Positions 20,938-31,040 are shown, counted from the first letter of the stretch. The stretch: 64,000 nucleotides of DNA from Lucinisca nassula (GCA_963580285.1 OY757012.1:172567994-172631993); one strand, 5' to 3'. Made by a program: numbers and translations. The notes: generated from the letters alone by a model not told the origin.

Positions 20938-21288
20938 CTATATATGTCTGTGTGCAAGATGAAGCATACGAAATAAACGAACGACATTTTCAGATGCAGT
21001 TTTCTAGGTGTTTTAAGGTTAATAAGAAATGCAGATATGGCGTTAAAATAGCTGTTTTCACTAACATACCCAAAACCGGTATGGGTCGGTTGGTCGGTCG
21101 CAAAAACTGTTTATTTTTGTCAAAATTTTATTGGATACAAAAAAGAAAAAAAAAAAACAGTAACAAAAACAAAACAAAAAAACATTAAAACGGCTAAATT
21201 TTACCTATATTACCTGAAAACATTCAAATAACGCGGTAAAAACCATCCAGAAAGCAAAAGAACATGGTTTCAGGTATTAGTTTAGTAT

Positions 21289-21495
21289 TAGTGTATACCT
21301 TATTGTCCTTATTTCTTCTCTAAAATATAGATTGCGGGTACTCGTTAGAACCGCCTCGATGAGGCGGTTCTAACGAGTGCCCACAATCTATATTTGTTGC
21401 AGAAATAAGAAAAATATCACAATTGTTCAGCATAAAATGTTCATTTTTTCGGCAAAAAAGGTGGCAATGTATTGTATAGCCGTGTTTGCGTAATG
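21289..21495 (-). mobile_element. Family A MITE lacking one end, between the duplicated blocks
   Basis: It runs from TATACCTTATTG through a perfect palindrome (GAACCGCCTCGATGAGGCGG) to GCCGTGTTTGCGTAATG. It sits exactly at the junction between the two duplicated blocks, so it may mark the recombination point. Confidence 0.7.
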
Positions 21496-21910
21496 GTTTT
21501 GTAACCACCATTTGCAGATAAAAAAAGCAGCATGTTACTTATATACGTATCTGCGCTCACTTTTATAACTAGGTGGTCAAAACGAATACCGCCAATAAAT
21601 AATTGAGAGCTGAAAATAAGAAAATTTATGTAAACCCTGCAAACTCCTCTTTCCCAATATTTTCTGGGGGCTGACATGCACTTCCAATGACCGCTTCATA
21701 TAGAGGAAAGTATGACTTGTATAGGATGTACATGTATGTTTTTTCTTATTCTTGTCCAAAATATAGACTATGGATGCTCGATCCATCAGACAATCTAATG
21801 GGTTACTACAATCAATATCTGAAACAAAATATATATATCACAGATTTTCGGCAGGAAAAACGCCTACTTTGAGGCATGTAAGGTACGAAATACCATTACC
21901 TTAAATGTGT

Positions 21911-22188
21911 TTTGTTTGTTTGCACTGGAGTTTAACGGCCTAGGTCAACACTATTTTAGGTAACATAAGTTTACCTATCCCCACTTTTTAGGGCAGGCTT
22001 ATACGTAAGCTGTAAACCAGTACAGTGCACATTATTTCGCCAGAAACTGAACTGTCCTTCTTGAATCAGCGGAAGGGCGAGAATGACTGTACAAAAGATT
22101 TCATGATCAATCTCCACGAACGAATGTTGCCGACCAAGGCAGGTATCGAACCAGTCAGACGCGCATCCGACTGAGCTACCGAGGTCGG
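21911..22188 (-). mobile_element. SINE D (tRNA-derived), copy in duplication 2
   Basis: Same insertion as in copy 1, with the same flanking TTAAATGTGTTT repeat. It was therefore inherited through the duplication and not inserted independently. A single change in the box A region (GCGCATCCGAC) separates the two. Confidence 0.85.
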
Positions 22189-22233
22189 TATACTTTAAAT
22201 GTGTTTGTTATCCTTATCAATCACAACAGTTTT

Positions 22234-23037
22234 CATCACGAAAACACGCCTACATAATTTTGACCCCCTTGAACCCCACTTTTATACAGTAAAACGGGTT
22301 TGCAGGGGTAAAATAGAAGTGGTGGCAATGATCAGGAATCGATACAATTAACCCACCGCTGCCATTAGAGACACCAAAGGGAAGGAGACACAAACATGAA
22401 ACAACAGACCCAAATAGAAACATCAACAGCGGAAAGACAGAAGGACAGTTATCCTCTCACAAAATGGCCAATAGGCTATCCAAAATAAACAATATAAGCG
22501 ACACAACAACCAAAGACAAACCATAACAACAAAAAAAAAAAAAAAAAAAAAAAAGCGACAGAAGAACAGCATTGGAATGGTCAGCGGAAACGAATTCCAC
22601 TTTACGTGGCCACAATCCTCGCCCTTACTTCCGTCGCGATTTAGACAAATAATTTGTTCAGTCCGCATGAAGGCCTCCTAACACATCAGTGCAACATCTC
22701 CGTGAACACAAAAAAAAATCAAACAACAACGGTGAGGACTCGACAGCAAGGAACCACTGAAATGCCGGAGCAAAAGAAAACCAGCAGACTCCGATTGGCC
22801 CAACCAGAGACATAGTATCAGGCACCAACCAATGTTACATTGAATTAAAACCTTATTTTTCTTACTTTTGCTCTAAAATCTCGTTAGAACCGCCTCATCG
22901 AGGCGGTTCTAATGAGTACCCACAATTTATATTTTGAGCAGAAATAATAAAAAATATCACAATTTTTCTTCCTAAAATTTTCATTTTTTCGGCGAAAATG
23001 TATTTACAATGTATTTGTATAGGCGTGTTATCGTAAT
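22234..23037 (-). mobile_element. Family A MITE interrupted by family E (duplication 2)
   Basis: Same structure as 20003-20783: MITE parts at 22234-22312 and about 22856-23037, with E at 22313-22855. The terminal repeat has decayed to GTGTTATCGTAATA. Confidence 0.8.
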
Positions 23038-23672
23038 ATCATCTGCTTTTTTTTTGCTGGTCATTGTAAAAGTAAATGTTGCAACTAGTGTGGACCAAGA
23101 TCAGACCGCGTCTCAGCCTGGTCAGGATCCACACAGTGTGGACCTAGATCAGACTGCTGTGTTCCTCGGAGCAGTCCGATCATGTCCCACACTATATACC
23201 TGTGTGCAAGATGAAGCATACGAAATAAACGAACGACATTTTCAGATGCAGTTTTCTAGGTGTTTTAAGGTTAATAAGAAATGCAGATATGGCGTTAAAA
23301 TAGCTGTTTTCACTAACATACCCAAAACCGGTATGGGTCGGTTGGTCGGTCGCAAAAACTGTTTATTTTTGTCAAAATTTTATTCGATACAAAAAAGAAA
23401 AAAAAAAAAACAGTAACAAAAACAAAACAAAAAAACATTAAAACGGCTAAATTTTACCTATATTACCTGAAAACATTCAAATAACGCGGTAAAAACCATC
23501 CAGAAAGCAAAAGAACATGGTTTCAGGTATTAGTTTAGCTATTTTGACAGTTTGATGATTTTTATCAAAAGTGCTAGAAAATATTTAGGTCGGTAGATGA
23601 GAAAATAATTTTATTTTTTTCTGGATGACAATAAAAGTTGCAGGATCGTCACAAAAAATCAGGATCGGTCGT

Positions 23673-23969
23673 CATCACGACAAAACACCTATAAAACTTT
23701 GACCCCCTTCAACCCCACTTTTATATAGTAAAACTGGGGTTTGCAGGGGTAAACCATATTTTCTTATTTCTGCTCTAAAATAAAGATTGTGGGTATTCGT
23801 TAGAACCGCCTCATCCGTTAGAACCGCCTCGATGAGGCGGTTCTAACGAGTACCCAATATCTATATTTTGAGCAAAAATAAGAAAAATATCACAAATTTT
23901 CATCCTAAAATTTTCAATTTTTCGGCGATAAAGGTTACAATGTATATGTATAAGCGTGTTTTCGTAATG
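23673..23969 (-). mobile_element. Family A MITE with a partly doubled palindrome
   Basis: Both terminal repeats are present (CATCACGACAAAACACC and AGCGTGTTTTCGTAATG). In the centre the arm GTTAGAACCGCCTC is repeated twice in a row before the opposite arm, as expected from slippage at a hairpin during replication. Confidence 0.8.
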
Positions 23970-24103
23970 GCGTTAGCGGAAACACGACTATTTTAGGTCT
24001 ATGCAGCTAGACGTCAGTGAAACATTCATATCACCCTGACTATGTCTTACTTGGACTCACTTCGTCTTATGAAAATAGTCGAAAACCAGTGCTTCAGCTG
24101 AAG

Positions 24104-25188
24104 TGCACGACCCGCCGGTTGCTTTTAGCTTTATGGGTGTTACCATATATGGATATGGCGGCCATTTTGGTCATGTGACCTGGACCTTAAACGGTTCCCC
24201 CAATAAATGCGCCTTATCGTAAGCAGCAAAAATATATCTTATACTTTAGTACTGTATTCTGAATCGTTTGCTGGATAAAATGCATTCTCGCTTTTCCAAT
24301 ACAAAAGCATATGTGTCAAAGTTTGACCTAGGCACAAAGAAGGTCAAGGTCAACCCAGGGTCACCATTTAAGCAATTTATGATGGGCCTACGTCCCAGAT
24401 GCTATTTATCAAGTTTCGTGGAAATCTGCCCAGTGGTTCTGGAGAAGACTATTTTTGAAGGGTTTTTACCATATATGGCTTGGCGGCCATTTTGGTCATG
24501 TGACCTGGACCCCATGAGCAAATTTTGGTTTCCCCCATCCCATAGAGGCACCATATGAAATTTGACTTCAATCGGCACAACGGTTTCCGAGGAGAAGCAG
24601 TTCGAAAATTTTCACATTTTTCGCCTCGGCGAGGCTATACTAAATGGAATGTAATATTTCGCAAGTTCATTGGTCACATCTCATTGATATCTATCAGTTT
24701 GCCAAAAATTGTTTAAATATTCCAAGCGGTTAAGTCACTATCACCAATTTTCACAAACGGGTTACGGACGGACAGACAGACAGACCATATATGGCTTGGC
24801 GGCCATTTTGGTCATGTGACTTGGATTCCATGAGCAAATTTTGGTTTCCCCCATCCCATAGAGGCTCCATATGAAATTTGACTTCAATCGGCCCAACGGT
24901 TTCCGAGGAGAATCAGTTCGAAAATTTTCACATTTTTCGCCTCGGCGAGGCTATACTAAATGGAATGTAATATTTCGCAAGTTCATTGGTTAGATCTCAT
25001 TGATATCTATCAGTATACCAAAAATTGTTTTAATATTCCGAGCGGTTAAGTCACATCACCAATTTTCACAAACGGGTTACGGACGGACAGACTGACAGAC
25101 TGACAGAATGACAGAATGACACGATGATTTTAGGGCACTCTTAGAAATCAACCGACTTCAGTCGGTTGCTTTTTCTGCGGGTCGTGCA
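24104..25188. mobile_element. TIR element M with an internal 315-bp tandem duplication
   Basis: The ends are inverted: TGCACGACCCGCCGGTTGC at the left and CTGCGGGTCGTGCA at the right. The segment from ACCATATATGGCTTGGCGGC to GGACGGACAGACAGAC occurs twice (about 24468-24782 and 24783-25095). A 96-codon frame at 24268-24558 is repeat-derived. I see no target duplication or transposase. Confidence 0.6.
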
Positions 25189-25596
25189 ATATGTTTCGGA
25201 ACGAAATAACCGCGATATGCTTTCCACTGGGTTATCACTCTCGTGTGACAAAGCGCATCCTTTCATAGCTCAAAATTGGCATTGGAGCCGGGGCAAAGCA
25301 TTTTCTACAATTTACATGTACATACGAAGAATCGGATCAGCCTGCACATCCATATAGTCTGACCAGAGACTTCTCTTGTTGTATGAAGGCGCATTGGTTC
25401 CTTAGCTATCCTTAGAGCGCACAATAAAGAGTCTTATCAGACTGTCCGGATGCGCAAGCTAATCTGAGTCTTGGGTGGGCGCAAATGTTAATTGTAGGAA
25501 ATGCTGTGACCCGGCTCATTTCTGATTAGATAAATTAATATGTTTCTTATTTCTGCAACAAACATTGATAGGGAGTTCGTAAGAATCAGTTCTAAT
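25189..25596. other. Unassigned sequence with a family I fragment
   Basis: TCTTATCAGACTGTCCGGATG at about 25431 matches the repeat at 61680. Nothing else is recognised. Confidence 0.35.
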
Positions 25597-25706
25597 CATT
25601 ACGCAAACACGCCTATACAAGGACATTGCCACCTTTATCGCCGAAAAAATGAACATTTTTATGCTGAAAAATTGTGATATTTTTCTTATTTCTGCTGCAA
25701 ATATAG
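25597..25706 (+). mobile_element. Left part of a family A MITE split by the retrovirus-like element
   Basis: Runs from CATTACGCAAACACGCC through a poly-A stretch to TTTCTGCTGCAAATATAG, where the LTR begins. The rest of the MITE resumes at 35906. The last four bases, ATAG, are repeated there, giving the target duplication. Confidence 0.85.
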
Positions 25707-26229
25707 TATAACATAGTCATGTTATGCACATGATATTTTGCATAGGCATGTTATCATGTGTATGACTGAAATGTTGTTGAAGGTGTGTAAGAATGTTGAT
25801 ATGACTGAATGAGTGTTGAAAAGGCAGTAAGCTTCTGTCTCAGTACTATTATGAAAATATTAAGCTTCAATTCTTATTATGAAACAGCTTCATTTTAAAA
25901 CTCTGAAACATCAATTATATAACTTTGCATAAAATGCAGAGATGCACTTGAATTACACATACATGTACCTTACATGTACCTGGCAGCCATTCAAATCATA
26001 ATTTCGTAATATCATATGACTCTGACATTTCCTTTTAAAGGTTATTTAAGCAGGTGTTCATGTGAAGTACTTTAGAAACCTGATGAAACTGCATTTTAAA
26101 GATCATATTATTGGTGCAGTCATCAAAATCATGACAGATAGCTTATAGTTAGAAGAGATTTTGGCAAGAGTTGCGATAACAAGCATGATGCAATGAGAGA
26201 GGGATATTGCGTGAGATTTTTGTAGTGAT

Positions 26230-26237
26230 TATAAATA
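26230..26237 (+). promoter_or_regulatory. TATA-like box of the 5' LTR
   Basis: TATAAATA lies at offset 523 of the LTR and is followed by ACTGGGG. The same motif sits at 35697-35704 in the 3' LTR. It is the only well-formed TATA box in the second half of the LTR and lies about 110 bp before the polyadenylation signal. Confidence 0.6.
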
Positions 26238-26343
26238 CTGGGGTTTCTGACCAAGACTTCAGAAGACTTCAGATGTCTACTTGATCAGCTTGCAGACCGT
26301 TAGTCTGGTTTAGGAGTTGTGCACTCGTATGAGGTGCCTGCCT

Positions 26344-26349
26344 AATAAA
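26344..26349 (+). promoter_or_regulatory. AATAAA polyadenylation signal in the LTR
   Basis: AATAAA in the sequence GCCTAATAAAGCTG. The equivalent at 35811-35816 in the 3' LTR would end the genomic transcript. Confidence 0.6.
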
Positions 26350-26503
26350 GCTGCTGAAACTCTCAATATGACTTTAGTTATATTTTATAATTAAGAAACA
26401 CTATACGATCACAGTCAAAGGTGTATAGCTACGCTATATATCTTGCTTTGTTGCCGTGCTGCGGATAAATTAAAAAAGGAACCTTTCGACAGGAAACAGA
26501 AAA

Positions 26504-26517
26504 ATGGACACCAAGGT
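26504..26517 (+). promoter_or_regulatory. Four-codon leader ORF ending at a splice donor
   Basis: An ATG at 26504 opens four codons (ATGGACACCAAG). They are followed at once by GTAGGT, a good 5' splice site (AAG/GTAGGT). The reading phase at the junction matches both downstream acceptors (AG at 31776-31777 before env, and AG at 34163-34164 before the small ORF). If unspliced, the leader frame continues to a stop at 26606-26608 as a 34-codon hydrophobic uORF upstream of gag. The splice is inferred from sequence and has not been observed. Confidence 0.75.
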
Positions 26518-26695
26518 AGGTGGCGTTTACTTTTACTTTTTCTGGTTATGTTTGTTGTTTGTTCTGTCACCAATTATCATGCAAAATTATGGTAGAAAAT
26601 TAATCTAAAACGAAAAACTAAAAATGTAGGCCAAAATTAATTTTAGATTAATTTATTTATTTATTTATTTTTATTCATTTTTTTTTCTTTTCAAT

Positions 26696-27628
26696 ATGGC
26701 TCAACAAGGACAAGCCCAAGCACAGGCTCAGCATCAACAACAGCTTGATCCTGCTGCACAGGCTTTTGTTAATATTCAATTAGAACTAGCCAATGTGTCA
26801 CAAGCATTAACGACACAGGGGGCCTCAACAAGCGTGATCAAATTTGATGGCAACTCCAAAAACTTTAGAGAATGGATAAAATCCATTGAAAAATATTCAA
26901 TTCTTGCTGATATACCTGAGGCAAGAAAGAAGTTGATTGCATATCAATCTTCTGGGGGAGCAGTTAGTGGTTTTATACAGAGGTATATGGCGGCTAACCC
27001 AGACGGAAATTGGCAACAACTTAAAGAACAATTAGCTGTCCGTTTCAGTGATGTTACGGATAGGCAAATGGCGCTGTCATTGTTACGCAGCGTAAAACAA
27101 AAAGTAGGGGAAAACATACAGCTTTTCGCTGAAAGAATTCTTTCTTTAGCGGAAGAAGCCTACCAAAACCAAGGAGGCGACGCTGTAGAACGTCAACTTA
27201 TTGACATTTTTGTTGATGGGTTGACCCAAGATAACTTAAAATTAAAGATTCTTAGAGATCAGCCAGATACATTGCAGGGGGCGATTGCAATTGCCACTAA
27301 TGAGCAGAATCTTAGGGCTAGGGTTCAAATGTCGCATACATTTCACCCACAAAGAAAAGAAGCACCTATGGATGTTGACCATTCTAGAGGTCAACGGTTT
27401 AAATTTAGAAATTTTAATAGGGTTAATAGCACCCAGCAAAGTAGAAACTTTAAGGTAAAGTGCTGGAATTGTGGTCAAGAGGGTCACATTTCCAGAGATT
27501 GCAAAAACAAAGAACATCAAAGTAGACCACCTATGGGTCATGGAAGACCTAGACATCAGAACAATGTACAAAATGTAGTACCTGGTCAGGAAAACTGGGA
27601 CACTCATTGCATACAGGGGTCGATGTAA
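26696..27628 (+). CDS. gag: Gag polyprotein of the Ty3/Gypsy retrovirus-like element
   Basis: A 310-residue structural protein that would build the particle and package RNA. The N-terminus is glutamine-rich and low-complexity (residues 1-20). The middle (about 45-210) reads like a retrotransposon Gag capsid domain, starting at IKFDGNSKNFREWIKSIEKY. One CCHC zinc knuckle (C-x2-C-x4-H-x4-C, about residues 256-269) is preceded by basic residues for RNA binding. The ATG lies after a T-rich tract and downstream of the leader uORF, so leaky scanning or reinitiation may be needed. The stop TAA overlaps the pro ATG (TAATG). Confidence 0.93.
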   Translation: MAQQGQAQAQAQHQQQLDPAAQAFVNIQLELANVSQALTTQGASTSVIKFDGNSKNFREWIKSIEKYSILADIPEARKKLIAYQSSGGAVSGFIQRYMAANPDGNWQQLKEQLAVRFSDVTDRQMALSLLRSVKQKVGENIQLFAERILSLAEEAYQNQGGDAVERQLIDIFVDGLTQDNLKLKILRDQPDTLQGAIAIATNEQNLRARVQMSHTFHPQRKEAPMDVDHSRGQRFKFRNFNRVNSTQQSRNFKVKCWNCGQEGHISRDCKNKEHQSRPPMGHGRPRHQNNVQNVVPGQENWDTHCIQGSM

Positions 27629-28359
27629 TGAGTAAAGAAAACAATAGACATTTACCTCATCAAAAGTTTAAGATCAATGTTTCAGGCAGTCCAAATTCTT
27701 GTTTAGTTAAAATAGGTAAACAAAGGTTTAGAACTCTTGTAGACACTGGAGCTGAATGTTCGTTAATGCACCGTAGAATTTATGAGCAGCTTAAGAATAA
27801 ACCAAGACTCACCCAAAAGAAAGTTTGCTTACAATCTGCAAATGGGAGTGAGCTTAAGTGTGACGGTTGCATTACTGTACAGTTTTGTATCGGTGGTACC
27901 GAAATGTCTCAAGACTTCTATGTGATCCGAGATTTAAATAGAAATTTGATACTTGGTTTGGACTGGCTTAAACAGAACAACGTTAGGATATATTTTGATT
28001 TAAAATGCTTAAGAATTAATGGTAAACACTATGTTAATTTAGAGGAGGATATACATATAGCTTCAACAGTTAGGATGAAAAGAACATGTTTAATAAAACC
28101 TAATACAGCCATGATATGCTACGGAAAAGTAAGAGAAAATCCAGACTTACCAGTAGGTTCGTCATATGAGGTTTCGCAAATAGATAAAGGATTTTTAACT
28201 AATCAACCAGGCTTACAAATTATTAACACTGTTTCTACATTAGCAAAAGATAGATCTTTGCCAGTTTTAATTGTTAACAACACCAACAAGTATATTAAAA
28301 TTTATAGACATGGTTTGTTAGCTAAAATTTCAGAGCTTCAAATAATGTTACACATGTAG
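27628..28359 (+). CDS. pro: Retropepsin-type protease ORF (pro)
   Basis: This frame is -1 relative to gag. The frame is open from 27553, so it could be reached by -1 frameshifting, or by reinitiation at the ATG that shares a base with the gag stop (TAATG). About 40 residues in is the aspartic protease motif LVDTGAECSLM (DTGA active site). A later ILGLDWL resembles the conserved ILG.D.L flap-side motif of retropepsins. The enzyme would cut Gag and Pol. No standard slippery heptamer was found in the overlap, so the mechanism is open. After the protease fold there are about 100 residues of linker. Confidence 0.9.
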   Translation: MSKENNRHLPHQKFKINVSGSPNSCLVKIGKQRFRTLVDTGAECSLMHRRIYEQLKNKPRLTQKKVCLQSANGSELKCDGCITVQFCIGGTEMSQDFYVIRDLNRNLILGLDWLKQNNVRIYFDLKCLRINGKHYVNLEEDIHIASTVRMKRTCLIKPNTAMICYGKVRENPDLPVGSSYEVSQIDKGFLTNQPGLQIINTVSTLAKDRSLPVLIVNNTNKYIKIYRHGLLAKISELQIMLHM

Positions 28360-31040
28360 ATTCAGTCATTCAAAATAACAGTTGTGAAAATAAATTAGAC
28401 TTAAAAGACCTTGATGTACCTGAAAAATATAGGTCAAAAATTGAAAATCTTATCTTGAGAAATAGAGACTTATTTGCAAATAAAGATTCTGAATTAGGAA
28501 AAACAGACACAGTTAAAATGCAAATTGATATAGGTAATCATGAACCAATTAAAATGAAACCTTATAGAACTCCAATTAAGAACAGAGAGGTAATTGACAA
28601 AGCAATTAACGAAATGTTAGATGCAAATGTAATTAAAAGGTCAAGATCACCTTGGTCATTTCCTGTTGTGATTGTTGACAAGAAAGATGGCAGTAAAAGG
28701 TTCTGTGTTGATTTTCGAAAATTAAATCAAATAACAAAGAAAAATTCATTTCCTTTACCCTTAATAGATGATATCTTAGCCTTACTTGGTAGAGCAAAAT
28801 ACTTTACATCTTTGGACTTGAAAAGTGGATATTGGCAGGTTGCCATGGATGAGAAGGACAAAGAGAAAACAGCTTTCGCATGCCACAAAGGGTTATTCGA
28901 GTTCAATGTGATGCCCTTTGGCCTTTCTAATGCTCCTGTGGTATTTCAAGAACTTATGTCTGTTGTGTTACAAGGTTGCAATGATTTTGCTACAGCATAC
29001 CTTGATGATATATTGATTTTCAGCTCAACATTGGAAGAACATTTGAGACATCTTAGTTTGGTCTTTGACAAATTAAGACAGCATAATTTGAAACTTAAGC
29101 TTAAGAAATGTGGTTTTCTTAAATTAGAAACTAATTATCTTGGCTTTGTTATTAGTGAACAAGGAATCAAACCTGATGAAAAGAAGGTTGATGCGATAAG
29201 ATCTTTACCTGTTCCAACTTGTGTAAAAGAAGTAAGATCATTCATTGGTATGTGTTCTTACTACAGAAGATTTATTCCAAACTTCTCTCAGATAGCTGAA
29301 CCAATCATTGCTTTGACAAGAAAATATGCACATTACAAGTGGTCAGATGTACATCAAACTGCGTTTGAATTCTTAAAAGAAAGTTTAACAGCTGTCCCAC
29401 TTTTAGTTTATCCAGATCCAAATAAACCGTATGTTCTTTATACAGATGCTAGCAACTCGTGTGTTGGTGCATGCCTTACACAAGAGTGTGAAGGTGATGA
29501 AAAACCAATTTATTATTTGTCCCACAAACTTAGTAAGTCCCAATGTAAATGGGCTGTAGTAGAAAAAGAAGCATTTGCTATACATTTTGCTCTTCAGAAG
29601 TTAGATTATTATCTGCACAATGCTCAGTTTGTCATTAGAACTGATCATAAACCTCTGAAATACTTGCTTGAATCTCCTATGCAAAACAAAAAGATTCAAC
29701 TTTGGGCTTTGAGTATGTCAGGCTATAATTGTACTATAGAGTACATTGCTGGTACAACAAATACATGCGCTGACCTACTTTCTAGGCATCCAGATAATGT
29801 AAACAAAACCGAGGAAAGTACAGTTAGTGAAGACGTAGAAGTAGAAAAGGCACTTGATGTCAATGACAACTTATATCAGGTGAATGTGTTAGACTCTAAT
29901 CAGTTTGATCCAAAAGCGTTTGCTGGTTGTAGTCTTCCAAATGAAGATACATTTGAAAAGTGTGACTGTTCTGATTTTACAAAAGAAGGCTTTGACATGA
30001 AAATTGAACAAACTAGGGATGATGATATCTCAAACATTAGGTCAATGATTTTGAATGGGGAAGAGAGTAAAGATGTTCAAAAACATTATCTCTTGGTAGA
30101 TGGATTGGTATACTATTTATCAAATGCCAATGACGATCCAAATTTAAGATTGTATATTCCAAAACATCTTAGATCTTTGGTTGTAACTCAGTATCATGAC
30201 AGTAATGGTCATATGGGGGTACAGAAAACTTTTAATTCTATTCGTCAGAAATACTTTTGGCCAAATTTGTTTAAAGAAATTCACAAGTATGTTTCTGATT
30301 GTATGACTTGCAGAACTAGGTCAATGCAGAAAACGAAACATCCATTACAAGAAACAGATATTCCACCATACCCTATGGCAAAACTCAGTCTTGATCTTTC
30401 GGGTCCATATCCAACAACTTTGTCAGGCAATAAATATATCATTGCATTTGCTGATTGGTATAGTGGTTGGCCTGAAGCTTTTGCAGTTCCTGATAAGACT
30501 GCTGAAACAGTAGCTGAATTGATCATTGGACACATTTTCCCACGTTTTGGCTGTCCTTTACAGATCGTGACGGACAATGGAACTGAGAACGTAAACAAGA
30601 TGGTCAGGGAGACATTGGAAAAACTTAATGTTGACCATATTTTGACAAGCGTGTATCATCCTCAGAGCAATGCAAAAGTTGAGAGATTCCATAGAACTTT
30701 GCATGACATTTTAGCTAAAATGGTAGCTGATAATCAACAGAGTTGGGATTTGTATCTTTGTCAAAGTTTAGCAGCAATTAGATTTAATGTTAGTGAATCT
30801 TCTAAATTTTCACCTTATTATTTGCTGTACAACAGAGATGTAGTATTGCCAGTTGACAATATATTACAGCCTAGGAGGAAATATTTAGGTGAAGATTTTC
30901 ACCAAGTTGCTTTACAAGAACAGCACAGAGCTTTTGTACATGTCAGAAATTACTTACAAAAAGCAAAGAAGCGCCAGGCTAAATATGCAGACAAAAGAGG
31001 TAGAGTTAAAAATAGGAGATCCAGTTTATTATCAAAATAA
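28326..31040 (+). CDS. pol: Pol: reverse transcriptase, RNase H and integrase
   Basis: The frame is open from 28326 and is -1 relative to pro; the overlap is 34 bases. Numbering from the codon at 28455: RT spans about residues 45-230, with LDLKSGY (Asp121) and YLDD (Asp184, Asp185). RNase H spans about 325-445, with YTDAS (Asp331), EKEAF (Glu372), TDHKPL (Asp397) and a final CADLLSR. Integrase has an HHCC zinc module (His581, His586, Cys616, Cys619). Its DDE core is LSLDLSG (Asp647), VTDNGT (Asp707) and AKVERF (Glu743). All catalytic residues are present. The RT and integrase order is that of Ty3/Gypsy. No chromodomain is seen. The frame breaks shortly before the integrase C-terminal GDPVYY-type motif, which lies in the next ORF. 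Confidence 0.95.
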   Translation, partial: NFRASNNVTHVDSVIQNNSCENKLDLKDLDVPEKYRSKIENLILRNRDLFANKDSELGKTDTVKMQIDIGNHEPIKMKPYRTPIKNREVIDKAINEMLDANVIKRSRSPWSFPVVIVDKKDGSKRFCVDFRKLNQITKKNSFPLPLIDDILALLGRAKYFTSLDLKSGYWQVAMDEKDKEKTAFACHKGLFEFNVMPFGLSNAPVVFQELMSVVLQGCNDFATAYLDDILIFSSTLEEHLRHLSLVFDKLRQHNLKLKLKKCGFLKLETNYLGFVISEQGIKPDEKKVDAIRSLPVPTCVKEVRSFIGMCSYYRRFIPNFSQIAEPIIALTRKYAHYKWSDVHQTAFEFLKESLTAVPLLVYPDPNKPYVLYTDASNSCVGACLTQECEGDEKPIYYLSHKLSKSQCKWAVVEKEAFAIHFALQKLDYYLHNAQFVIRTDHKPLKYLLESPMQNKKIQLWALSMSGYNCTIEYIAGTTNTCADLLSRHPDNVNKTEESTVSEDVEVEKALDVNDNLYQVNVLDSNQFDPKAFAGCSLPNEDTFEKCDCSDFTKEGFDMKIEQTRDDDISNIRSMILNGEESKDVQKHYLLVDGLVYYLSNANDDPNLRLYIPKHLRSLVVTQYHDSNGHMGVQKTFNSIRQKYFWPNLFKEIHKYVSDCMTCRTRSMQKTKHPLQETDIPPYPMAKLSLDLSGPYPTTLSGNKYIIAFADWYSGWPEAFAVPDKTAETVAELIIGHIFPRFGCPLQIVTDNGTENVNKMVRETLEKLNVDHILTSVYHPQSNAKVERFHRTLHDILAKMVADNQQSWDLYLCQSLAAIRFNVSESSKFSPYYLLYNRDVVLPVDNILQPRRKYLGEDFHQVALQEQHRAFVHVRNYLQKAKKRQAKYADKRGRVKNRRSSLLSK

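Larger units (their letters stand above)
19275..21285 (+). repeat. Segmental tandem duplication, copy 1
   Basis: This 2.0 kb block recurs almost base for base at 21501-23538. Both copies hold, in order: a unique stretch with TATACGTATCTGCGCTCAC, a reverse SINE D, a family A MITE split by a family E element, a family I repeat, and a unique AT-rich tail ending at TTTCAGGTATTAGTTTAG. Differences are few substitutions and homopolymer length changes, so the event is recent. Confidence 0.9.
21501..23538 (+). repeat. Segmental tandem duplication, copy 2
   Basis: Direct repeat of 19275-21285 with the same internal elements. The main length change is an A-run (about 22530-22553) inside its E element, absent in copy 1. 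Copy 2 also lacks two bases near 23198. Confidence 0.9.
25707..26438 (+). mobile_element. 5' LTR, 732 bp
   Basis: The same 732-bp sequence, with no difference that I could see by eye, is at 35174-35905. It begins TATAACATAG and ends CTACGCTATA, so the ends are not the usual TG...CA. A TATA-like box (26230-26237) and an AATAAA signal (26344-26349) place the transcript start near 26260 and an R region of about 100 bp. The flanks carry ATAG, a 4-bp target duplication, as in errantivirus/Gypsy-type integration. Confidence 0.95.

Noticed and set aside
24268..24558. 96-codon frame as a host exon
   Set aside because: It lies within TIR element M, and part of the sequence is repeated 315 bp downstream without an open frame.
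27242..27607. 121-codon minus-strand frame
   Set aside because: Antisense shadow of the gag ORF.
28321..28335. A canonical -1 slippery heptamer (AAAATTT) at the pro-pol overlap
   Set aside because: The bases are present, but in the wrong phase relative to the pro codons, so slippage there would hit a stop.
30281..30598. 105-codon minus-strand frame
   Set aside because: Antisense shadow of the integrase region.
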